NCBI GenBank assembly: GCA_037693485.1 | Contig: CM075345.1 | Coordinates: forward strand, 118,132,001 to 118,196,000 | DNA from: Kitagawia praeruptora | Lineage: Eukaryota > Streptophyta > Magnoliopsida > Apiales > Apiaceae | DNA: 64,000 nucleotides | Direction of reading: 5' to 3' | Part shown: positions 55,648 through 64,000 of the stretch, piece after piece | How positions within the stretch are numbered: position 1 is the first letter of the stretch | Layout of the letters: each line of letters begins with the position of its first letter | Notes under the pieces: model-generated | What the model saw: the letters and a program-made list of their open reading frames with translations, nothing else | Told to the model about the DNA's origin: nothing | Databases searched by the model: none | Program-made: the position numbers and the translations under genes

Positions 55648-58600
55648 TGATAGGTCCCGTAAGAGGGCTATATTAAGCTAGAAGGGGGGGTTGAATAGCT
55701 TAATTACCGATTTAAAAATTATTATGGCGTTTAAAATAATTTTCCCTTTTTAAAACTTTTACCGAGTCGTTATGCAGTTTATAAGTGTAGAAAATAAAAG
55801 ACAAGGGAAGAAAATACCACACATGAGATTTTATCCTGGTTCGCGATGGCGCAACCCCTAATGGATTCGCTCACCCCTACTCCAGTCCCCGAGCTCCTCT
55901 CCGGACTCGAGATTTTCCCTTAAAAATATCTCGCTCCTTTAGTAGGCGGAGAAGCCTTTACAACCTTATAAATATTGGTCTTGGTACGAATCTCCAAGAT
56001 ACTACCTCACAATAAATATAAAAACCCACAAGACTCGTCTTGGGTCGTAACTCCCCGTTACACCCTCAAAGTCGTTGTGAAAAACCTACACAACTTATCT
56101 TAGACAGCAACTACCCGCTACTTCTTCAAAGTTGATGTAGAACCCTTGGTGTAGTCTTTGAATTCCTCGCTTTTGCCGGTCTTGGATCTTATATGAAAGG
56201 TCTCGGGTCTTTTCTCTTCTTCACGGTGCAAAGGCCACTAACTCCCCATTAATGCCTAGGACTTGGGTCTTAGAACGAGATTCACCTCACTTCAACTTGA
56301 CCTCACTGCAAAACTTAGAAAACAATATTTACGAAACAAACCGTAATATAAAGAGAGGTTTTGGACTAATATGTCCTAGGGTGACTATAATATTCTTACA
56401 CGAATATTGATTAAGATAAGCTTTATTTGCTTATGACTTTTATGTGTATTCTTTTATTCGATAAAACTTGTAGATCGAAGAATACTTTTAATACAATACT
56501 CCGTATAGTGAGATTTAAATATATCTCGGAGTGTGTAAGTATTGATTATTTCCGTTAAGCTCGTAGGCTTATAAGGTTTTATAATCGTATACTTTGGCTC
56601 GTCTTTTATAAAGATCGAAGTATACTTACAATTACTTCTTTGTTGAAAATACGTTTATTTTCGAAGTATTGTAAAAATCAAGTCCTTGTTATGCTTTATA
56701 GCTTAAGGATCTTTGGTGAACAACTTCTCGTTCGATATAGTCTTGTTATAGACTATTCGTATTTATATTTTAAACGAGAGTGTTACAATATTACTTTAAC
56801 AATTTGCACTTGAATATAATTTGGCCAATTAAAACACAACACACAAATAAACGCACACGTACAGAAAAGTAACTCGCTTTATCTATAGGATAAATCGAGG
56901 GCCGCTATTATGCGTTAAAATAGTGCGGAAAGTAAAATCACTCACAAGTGTGAGGACGAGAAGAAAAAGTACGGAAAATAAAATCACTCACAAGTGTGAG
57001 GACGAGAAGAAAAAATGCGGAAAATAAAATCACTCACAAGTGTGAGGACGAGAAGAAAAAGTGCGGAAAATATATAAATGGCTTGCGCCACGCTATTACG
57101 CGTTAAGATTAACACACACGTACGAGTAATTAAACACACCACACAACAATAAAATATTAATGGCCAAAGTAAGTGCGTTAAAGTTTTAGTTAAGGCTTTT
57201 AGATTCTTTTCCCCCGGAACACTAAGGTGATAGAAGGGAATCAAATCAAGCTCGATGTGTAATTTGACCGTCGTCAAATATAGATTCGATATAAGAGCTT
57301 TATAAAGAATATAAGATGAAGGTATAGAGCTCTTATACGTATGTAAAAATGGTCGGTTAAGACTCGGATAATGAAGCTAAAAATTACCACTTTTGGAGAT
57401 CGCCGGAAAAATTCGCCGGAGGTTCGGCCGGATTTTGGCTTATGGACGAACTTGGGCAGCCCTTCGGGAGGTCGGATAGTAGTGGTAGAGGAGCTTGCTA
57501 GGTGGGAGAGAGCTTGGTTGAAGGAACTAAGCTTTTTGGAACAAAAACCTTGTATATATTTGAGTGTATATAAGAAAGAGAAGGTTTTTGAGATGAAGTG
57601 TGTATAGAGAGTGTTTGGATATTTGGAGAGAGCTCACACTTCTAAATTCCCAGCAACTATTTGGCTCTTTAGCTTGAAGAAAATGGTTGGGGGAGGGGGT
57701 TTATTTATAGGAGGAGTTGGGTGGAAGGAAGGGTGAGGATTGAAGGTAAAAGGAGTGGTTGAGATTGAAAGCACTTGGATTGATGAGGTGGAAAGTGGTT
57801 TTGTGTTTGTTTGGAGTGGTATTGTGTTTCTTTGCAAGTGGGAGTGGTATTCTACACAAATATCCCAGCTGTGTTTTGAGCTCTAATTAATTGTATCGGA
57901 CTCGTATCAATTAACGAATAAATACGTAACACATTTCGTTAATTAAATACCCGATTAATACGAAAATTCCAAATAATAATTCTAAAATTATGGAGAATTT
58001 AGGAATATCATAAAATGAAATTCTGGAAGTTTTGGTCAAAAATGGTCAACGTTGACTTAGTCAAACGTGGTCAACTGTGGACCTACTGCCTCGATTTTCG
58101 TGCCCGAACCAAAATTCTCAGAAAATTATGAAACTTTTACAATGCATAGAAAATAACATTTAAGTGACCCATGTCAAGTTTCAAGTCATTCTAGCAAGTG
58201 AAAATATTTTATTTGGATTTAATACGATTAAATCAGCTTTCGGTTCCGAATAAAATACGATTGGTCATTCTATGAAATAGATGCATCTTTTGACCAATGT
58301 TTTGACTAGAATAAATACATAGAATATATTTTTAATATATAAAATATATTGAGAGTGTAGGAAATATTTTCAAGTATTTAAAATAATTTTCTCCGGAAAT
58401 AGAATAAATTTAAGAAGTGGGAGAAAAATTACTTTAAATATTTCTGGCATGAGATAAAATTGAGCATTAATATTCTACCACTGAATATTAATATTCTTGA
58501 GGATAAAAACATTTTGAGTGCTAAGGTGAAATATTTTCGAATAAAAACTGATTGTTTTAAATATAGCATGGATTCTCTAAAAAATATTAATCCTCAAATA

Positions 58601-58911
58601 TTCTTTGTTCGAGCCTGTCGCCTTATCAATTTTTGCAACGAAGATCTAAAAAATATCAAATATCAATATTTCTTTTTCGATCTTATTGCCTTGGTGTAGA
58701 GATATATTCCATAAAAATATAATTTGATTTTTCGCAATAATGGAATATCTCTTATTATTTAAAAATAGATTTTGCTAGAATTGAATTTTGACTTTTGACG
58801 GAATCAATTAAAATTAATGACCTAGTGGAGAGGATAACTAAGTGTAATTTAAATTTTATGTTTAAATCGTACAAATACCAAAATAAATAATATATCGAAG
58901 ATATCTTTTCA
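55648..58911 (-). repeat. 5' LTR of element E
   Basis: This is the partner of 42180-45443 with about 27 differences seen. The 46-bp tandem units are at about 56923-57060. It should contain the promoter for the element. Confidence 0.93.
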
Positions 58912-59580
58912 AAAAAAAGGGGGGGGGAGGAGGAAGTCTAAATTCCTTACCAAACTCAGATGCCCCATGAGATTAGCAGCGGCTTCTGCCGGATCAGCAG
59001 AATCATAAAGCGATCGATCCTTAGGAAGAATAAATGAGGAGCACAAATCCTTGGCCAAGCTCTTGGAAGCGGCCGAAGCAGACGCTCCATAAGAATCTGA
59101 CTCTGTAATAGACCACGAAGGTCGGTAAGGGTTAGACTCCATGCGACCTCTCTTCTCAAAGATGCTTGAAATGTCACCCTCCAATTGGGAAAGAGGAAGA
59201 CTAGAAGAACCACTATCAGGCGTACGTTTTTTCTGAGCCCGTCGTTCCGCTGCCCTTCTTTTCATCTCTGCTCGACTCGACATGGTTATCTATGTTGAAA
59301 GATAGAGAAGTTTAAAAAGGAGAAAATGGATCACTAAAGAAAAAAAAATCTCGGACGTGATTGAAGATGAAGTTATTCACAGACAAATCTAGTCACTATT
59401 TATAAAGGAATTCAACGGCTCTGATGAAATGGCGTTTGAATGACCCCTACACCAGATTGGGACACGTGCCTAAGGAAAAAGCGGTCAAACTACCATTAAA
59501 TGGGGGGGAAATACTAAGAGTCTCGACGTTCAAAAAAAAAAGGAGAATTTTTCCAGGTATTCTTCAACACCAAAGTTTTT
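58912..59580 (-). other. Element B: exon and promoter of antisense gene 2
   Basis: This holds exon a of antisense gene 2 (59283-58951) and, on the minus strand, its TATA box TATAAATA (59404-59397). The intron start GTAAGG and a short G-run (58919-58930) lie between the exon and element E. Nothing else is seen. Confidence 0.6.
59397..59404 (-). promoter_or_regulatory. TATA box for antisense gene 2 of element B
   Basis: TATAAATA reads on the minus strand 114 bp before the ATG at 59283. It parallels the TATA box at 4807 before antisense gene 2 of element A. Confidence 0.5.
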
Positions 59581-60035
59581 AAGTCGCAGTTCGCCCCAAG
59601 GTCTTCGGGAGGCAGGATTCGCCCAAAACCGAAAGAAAAGACCTTCGGCCAAAACAGCGACTTGGGGGCAAGACAGGGTCACGTCCGAAGAGACTACCCG
59701 AAGCACAAAAAATCCGAAGCACAAAACATTTTCTTTTTAAAAGAAAAAAGATTCCTCCAAGTAAAGGAAGATTCGAATTACTCGAACTTCCGAAAAATTA
59801 CTTTGGAAAGGAATTATTACGGTTCATATCAGGTATTGTTTACTACTTGAAGAAAAAATATATATATATCGAAAGACTCAATGCTATATGAAGAGTTATT
59901 CGGAAACAGCAATGCAAGGAGAATTTAACTTGAAGAAAATCGCAATCAATTGACAAAAAGTACTATAAAGTATAGTCATTACTCGAAGGCACAAGTTCGA
60001 AAAACAATAAACCTATTACAAAGAAATAAATACTA
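59581..60035. repeat. Second copy of the 138-bp hairpin block and following spacer
   Basis: 59581-59718 repeats 41421-41558 with one mismatch. The next 100 bp are also related but clearly diverged (CCTCCAAGTAA(A)GGAAGA and CGAATTA(T/C)TCGAA motifs). This marks the start of a second tandem unit in B's 3' region. The remainder is the 3' flank of antisense gene 1. Confidence 0.8.
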
Positions 60036-61861
60036 TCACTCCGAATCAGGATCGGAGGAAACCACCAACGGCTCATCAGGAGCACCCTTCCGAAGGACTG
60101 GATCGTCTTCAGGATTGAAAAGGATCTGCTTGTAGTCAAAACCAGCTTTGTGGGCAGCAAGAACAGCATCATCATATCCTACAGCGAAGCCCCTGTCCTC
60201 GGATCGGGATATGATCTTCTTGGCTTTCTTCAGTTCTTTCTTCAAGCGGCGCAATTCCAAGCGATCGGTCTTCTGCTCATCAGTCAGCTTCTGCTTTTCC
60301 CCGATCAAGACGTCATTCCGAAGGAGCAGATCATTCTTCTCTTGTATAAGAAGGCTTTCTCTATGTTGTGATTCTGCCAGAAGATTTTCGGCCTTCTTTA
60401 CCTGGTTTTTCAAAGGGTCAACTTTATCCTTTAGAAGATTGATCTCTGCCTTAAAACTCCGAATAATAACGGCTTGATCTTTGACCTTGGCGGTCACAGC
60501 TGCAGCCCAAGGAACGGCCTGGAAACATATCACAGGAGTTATTGCAAAAAAAAAAAAAAGGATGGGATGATTGGAAAAAACCTTACCAAACTAAGATGCC
60601 CCAACATGTTTTCGCAAGCTTCCACAGTAGGGACTGTATCGTAAATAGGACGATCAGCTGGGAGGATGAAATAACTGCACAAATCCCGGCTTAGCTCCTT
60701 GATAGGCTTCGGAGCTGGAGCACCAAAGGAATCGGTATCCACTACACCCCAGGAGGGACGATAAGTCTTCAGGACAGGAACCGAATCATCGGTTTTCCTC
60801 TTCTTTTCAGACTTATTTCCACCCACAGCAAGAGTTTCCTGAGGGATCGTCTCGACAACGCTATCGAAAGGGACTTCTACCCTTTCGGCTTGCATGGGTG
60901 TAACTTCCTGAACTACCAGAGAAGTCTCCACCTCCGAAGGTACCGGAGTGACACTAGTTTGAGAAGGGCTCCCAGATCCACCAGCCAGCAAGGCCTTCCG
61001 TTCGGCCGCTCTTCTCCTCATATCAGCCGCTGCAGACACTGAAAGGAAAACAATAAAGGGAGAATCAGATATCAAAGAAAAATATATGCAAGGGAAAAAT
61101 AAAGTGATGATAGAAATACCCATCATATCCTTTAGCCAAGACCCATCTCTGGTAACGGACAATGAAAGTTTATTTTCAGGTGCTAAGGGAGTGTTTAGCT
61201 TTCGGTATAAACGTTTCTCTTCGTCTGAAAGAGTATTCAGTTTAACCCTCTCGGCCATCTCGACCTCCCTCCATTCCGAAAACCTATGTAGACTAGGACC
61301 AGTAACATAACACCAATGGTTATGCGTCTTTTTATTACTTGAGTTGGTAGCTGCCCAATCGGAACGACCCACTATTCGGGTAATGTTATAAAAACCCGGA
61401 GATTTGGCATTTTTACGAAAATCATAATGATTCCAAAAGAGGACCTACAGAGTGGGGACATCGTGCTCCAAGCATCGATGCTGGAAAACATTCATGTGTA
61501 TAAAGCTATTCGGATCTAGTTGGCCGATCGCTATACCCATATCCCTCAAAAGAACTTTTATAAGGGGCAACAAGGGAAATCGAAGCCCACAAATAAAAGC
61601 GGTTTCCAACAGGCCAACGGCAATCTCTTCAGGATCGTCATTCACCGATATGCTAGGGGTGTCGTATATACGATCCGTAGGATCAGGTAAAAAGCAACGA
61701 TAACCCTCGGGAAAATCGTATTTAGTCCTAAAGGTATCTAAGTCATCTTGTTTCAAGACCGAAGACTGATTAGCGGCAGGGTATTCGGTACCATCTCCAA
61801 AAAGTAAAATAGGAGAATGGCCCACAGCATGACCCGAAGGACCTGATTCAAGATTTTCCAT
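60036..61861 (-). pseudogene. Antisense gene 1 of element B (three exons, one nonsense codon)
   Basis: Exons 61861-61120, 61038-60587 and 60518-60036 join in frame through introns 61119-61039 (81 bp, phase 1) and 60586-60519 (68 bp, GTAAGG donor, TTTCCAG acceptor, phase 0). The product would be 558 codons. Exon 1 resembles the putative gypsy-type transposon domain family common in plants (LPLIKVLLRDMGIAIGQLDP, then WNHYDFRKNAKSPGFY, then HNHWCYV). Exon 2 is Ser/Glu-rich. Exon 3 is a coiled coil with FAVGYDDAVLAAHKAGFDY. A TAG at 61447-61445 replaces a probable Gln codon in exon 1. TTTTTCAG just before the ATG suggests an intron in the 5' leader. Biological role unknown. Confidence 0.75.
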
Positions 61862-62472
61862 CAGAATCTGAAAAAGAAAGATGAGTCGTTAGTCCAATAC
61901 TCGGGGACAGAAAGATAAAAGCAAGAATAACTAACTATGGCCGAAGAAAAATCCCCGAGTACCAATTGACCAACGACGACGGAAAGAAAAAAGGTGTTTG
62001 GCGAAAGAGGTTCCTAAGTATACACAGGACCAAAGAAAGTGAAAGAAGATACTCTAAAGGGATATCACATCTCAGAAAAACCAAGGGTATTATCTAAAGA
62101 TATTCAAGCACATAAGAGGACATAAACAGAAAAGTACTTACTTGTTGAAAAGAGGTATGGAACTGGAAATTCTTCAAAGATGGATGGACTCGTTGATCAC
62201 TCCGTAAATGCGCACTGAGAAAACGGGTTTCCAGAAAATGAAATGGCATAGGGGATACTAGAATTTAAATATACATAGCAGTAATGAACGGATGAGATGA
62301 ATAGACGGTTCAAAACCCTCGTCCTAGATGATGACACGAGGAGAACGGTTTTTATAAAAGACAACTGTCACCTCAAAAGACGTGCCCTCAGGAAGAGAGC
62401 ACCGAACGCTCGGACTGTTCGGTCTAAATGGACTTCGGCCTCTATAGACATACCGACTGAAACCCGGTGACA
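61862..62472. other. Element B region before the 3' LTR
   Basis: There is no clear coding sequence. It should hold the promoter of antisense gene 1. The bases just before the 3' LTR (62450-62472, ending AAACCCGGTGACA) lack the G-rich polypurine tract expected there. Confidence 0.5.
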
Positions 62473-62862
62473 TGTTAGAGGGCCCAGTATAATATGTAAA
62501 TGGGCTTCTAGCCGTTAGGCCCAAACCCTATTAATCCAGACGAAGACAGTGAAACGTAACTATCGACCGTTGTAACGCTCCCTCCATAATTGAGAATCAA
62601 GAGGCCATCAATGGGATTACCCCTGAAAGCAGTATAAATAGACAACAATTATCAGGTGATAAAAACACAATCATACACACTACAAAATAGACTGGTTTAC
62701 ATACGCTTTACGTTTACGTTCCCATTATCTTTTTACTGATTCTCACACCGGAGGTGAATCGGGGGGCCATTCCCTCGCATTCTTCTCCTTGCAGGAGCTT
62801 CTGAAACGTGTTCTTGGCATACCAGATTCGGGCGTAGACGAGGCATAAATCGAGCTCCAACA
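62473..62862 (+). repeat. 3' LTR of element B
   Basis: This 390-bp copy carries a 6-bp duplication (ACGTTTACG) near 62711 and about four substitutions relative to 15654-16037. The target duplication CAAAC follows at 62863-62867. Confidence 0.93.
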
Positions 62863-62867
62863 CAAAC

Positions 62868-63107
62868 ATGAATATGAAATTAAACCATTTAGCAAAAAAA
62901 AAACATATATATATGAAATCAAACCTTAATATGAAGATATCATAAAAAATATCATAGTTTCCGCAGTTAAATTAAAAAAATTAAAGTTCTATCATTTTTT
63001 TTCGTATTGTTTTCTTTTTGTTATGTACTTCAACACGGATATATTTGAATACCTTTATAATATTTCAGCATTTAGAACTAGAACCCATGTATTCAATAGG
63101 GTTTGTC
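62868..63107. other. Intergenic right flank of element B
   Basis: This AT-rich sequence contains no gene or repeat that I recognise. Confidence 0.6.
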
Positions 63108-63353
63108 TAGTATGTACCGAAGGGCACATGCTAAGAATCCGTGCTTAATGAGTTGTCAAATTTTGATTGGTGAATAAATATGTGAATGCAGGGGCCATCA
63201 TAAAATCTCCATCAATCAAAATTTGAAAACTCATCAAACTCGGATTCTTAGATGTGAATGCAGGGACCATCATTATTAATAAAATCTCCATGAATCAAAA
63301 TTTAAAAACACATCAAACACGAATTTTTAACTTGTGCCTCTGGACACACACTA
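63108..63353. mobile_element. MITE with long imperfect inverted ends
   Basis: The left end TAGTATGTACCGAAGGGCAC and the inverted right end TAGTGTGTGTCCAGAGGCAC continue to match imperfectly for about 64 bp, through AAATTTTGATT. The inside holds two diverged tandem units starting TGTGAATGCAGGG (63180 and 63253). It has no coding capacity. A target duplication is not obvious. Confidence 0.65.
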
Positions 63354-63867
63354 ACAAATTCGTATCCAATAATGCGAAAAAGTGACCCCTCAAATAATTC
63401 AAGCCAAAAACTGATGACTCTATGGTGGAGATCAAATTTAGGGATGGCAGAAAAATCCGATTCGATGGATACCCGACTCGACCCGATCCGATCCATTTGG
63501 ATATATCCGAACCCGATTTTTTGGATTTGGATATGGATTTGGATCTTATTTTTGGACCCGAAAGAGTTTGGATCTGGATCTGGATCTTAGGTAACCCGAT
63601 CTGATACCCGACCCGAAATTCGAAACCCGATCCAAACCCGATCTAAACCCGAAACCCGATAAAAACCCGATATATATATATATAGTATATTTACGTACAT
63701 TTAATATTAATTATTATTAATTATATCATTTTATATATTTGAGATACATATCAAACAAATAAACAAAATGATCAGCCACATATATATTTGAGATTTCATA
63801 AATAACGTGATATTATTTTTATTTAATCACAATTTATTTTTTTTAAAATTCTAATATATTTATATAA

Positions 63868-63879
63868 ATATAAATATAA

Positions 63880-63933
<54 letters not shown>
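63868..63933. repeat. TA-rich microsatellite
   Basis: A (ATATAA)-type run passes into pure (TA)n and borders the fourth TA-associated MITE. Confidence 0.9.
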
Positions 63934-63938
<5 letters not shown>

Positions 63939-64000
63939 TGGACTCCATAGCAAACACCTTATATAACAAACAACAAAGAACACCTCATATCTAATAGATC
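63934..64000. mobile_element. Foldback MITE M4, left end, relative of M2
   Basis: AGGGTTGGACTCCATAG, ACACCTTATATAACAAACAA and CAAAGAACACCTCATATC match the inverted right end of M2 (14600-14669) closely. It follows a (TA)n run, as in M1-M3, and is cut by the window end. Confidence 0.75.

Larger units (their letters stand above)
42180..58911 (-). mobile_element. Element E: Sirevirus-like Ty1/Copia element, pol mostly deleted
   Basis: The LTRs (42180-45443 and 55648-58911) are each 3,264 bp and about 99.2% identical by eye. The target duplication is AAAAA (42175-42179 and 58912-58916), uninformative because it lies in poly-A, but both LTR ends (TGATAGGTCC...TTTTCA/TTTCA) are clear. On the minus strand the order is LTR, Met-type primer site, gag, a pol remnant, about 7 kb of non-coding DNA with repeated PPT-like motifs and a SINE, polypurine tract, LTR. 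It is non-autonomous. The repeated polypurine motifs fit Sireviruses. Confidence 0.93.
41840..59283 (-). pseudogene. Antisense gene 2 of element B, two exons split by element E
   Basis: Exon a is 59283-58951 (111 codons from ATG; basic start, then RPSWSITESDSYGA and LCSSFILPKDRSLYD). A GTAAGG donor follows at 58950. Element E (42180-58911) sits in the intron. The acceptor TTTATAG ends at 42140 and exon b is 42139-41840 (PWAASITDKVKDQ then a coiled coil, stop). The frame is kept, giving 210 aa. It is a diverged paralogue of exons 2 and 3 of antisense gene 1 (60036-61861). On the minus strand TATAAATA (59404-59397) lies 114 bp before the ATG. The intron would now be over 16 kb, so expression is doubtful. 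Function is unknown. Confidence 0.65.
15654..62862 (+). mobile_element. Element B: Ty3/Gypsy Tat-lineage retrotransposon split by nested insertions
   Basis: LTRs at 15654-16037 (384 bp) and 62473-62862 (390 bp) share TG...CA ends and are flanked by the identical 5-bp target duplication CAAAC (15649-15653 and 62863-62867). Without the insertions at 16330-36080 (C, with D inside) and 42180-58911 (E), about 10.7 kb remains. Gag-pol is on the plus strand, followed by antisense genes on the minus strand. The LTRs differ by about four substitutions and a 6-bp duplication. Gag-pol carries two nonsense codons (36155, 40632) and a frameshift (about 40256), so this copy is not autonomous now. Confidence 0.93.
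63439..64000. mobile_element. hAT-like element, left end (continues outside window)
   Basis: TAGGGATGGCAGAAAAATCC at 63439 is a classical plant hAT-type terminus. It is followed by subterminal ACCCGA and GGATTTGGATCT motif arrays (63470-63672) and then AT-rich DNA. Apparent frames over 63372-63604 are translated motif array. Confidence 0.5.

Noticed and set aside
1..64000. rRNA, tRNA or ordinary host protein-coding genes
   Set aside because: None was recognised on either strand. All long frames belong to retroelements or simple repeats.

Overview
The window is plant nuclear DNA, almost certainly from a eudicot with a large, repeat-rich genome. It is AT-rich and contains no recognisable single-copy host gene. 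It is filled with plant-type LTR retrotransposons: Ty3/Gypsy elements with two RNase H domains (Tat-like), Sirevirus-like Ty1/Copia elements, and a long-LTR chromovirus-like derivative. It also holds a SINE, foldback MITEs and hAT-like fragments. I cannot name the species.

Layout. 1-699: right end of a hAT-like element rich in GGGCCGGGCTTT motifs. 744-12586: element A, a complete minus-strand Gypsy/Tat element with 652-bp LTRs (7 differences seen by eye) and a 5-bp target duplication CTACT. It has one open 1,874-aa Gag-Pol frame, a 12 x 48-bp minisatellite, and two plus-strand (antisense) genes, one of which reads through two introns. 12592-15648: host or degenerate DNA holding three foldback MITEs side by side in TA microsatellites. 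15654-62862: element B, a plus-strand Gypsy/Tat element (LTRs 384 and 390 bp, target duplication CAAAC). Its roughly 10.7 kb of own sequence is spread over 47 kb by nested insertions. 62863-64000: a MITE, a hAT-like left end and the start of a fourth TA-flanked MITE.

Nesting inside B. Element C (16330-36080, target duplication ATGAG) sits in B's gag. It is a minus-strand derivative with LTRs of about 3.75 kb (4.1 kb in one copy because of a 400-bp organelle-like insert) and only 956 bp of non-coding interior. Element D (18227-29115, target duplication TAATC) sits in one LTR of C. It is a minus-strand Sirevirus-like Copia with 607-bp LTRs (3 differences), an open pol that has lost protease in frame, and an env-like second reading frame with one stop. 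Element E (42180-58911, target duplication AAAAA) sits in an intron of B's antisense gene. It is a minus-strand Sirevirus-like Copia with 3,264-bp LTRs, gag, a small pol remnant and about 7 kb of non-coding DNA carrying a SINE with a 20-bp target duplication. Each boundary is supported by matching LTR ends and a target duplication, so insertion order can be read directly: B before C before D, and B before E.

Shared theme. Both Tat elements carry intron-containing genes on the strand opposite gag-pol, between pol and the 3' LTR. In both, the long antisense gene has an acidic or low-complexity middle and a coiled-coil last exon. A second, shorter antisense gene lies under its own TATA box. In B the antisense cassette is partly duplicated, with a nearly identical 138-bp hairpin-forming block at the start of each unit. 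These cassettes are the most interesting biology in the window. B is damaged (two nonsense codons and a frameshift in gag-pol, one nonsense codon in the antisense gene). A looks intact.
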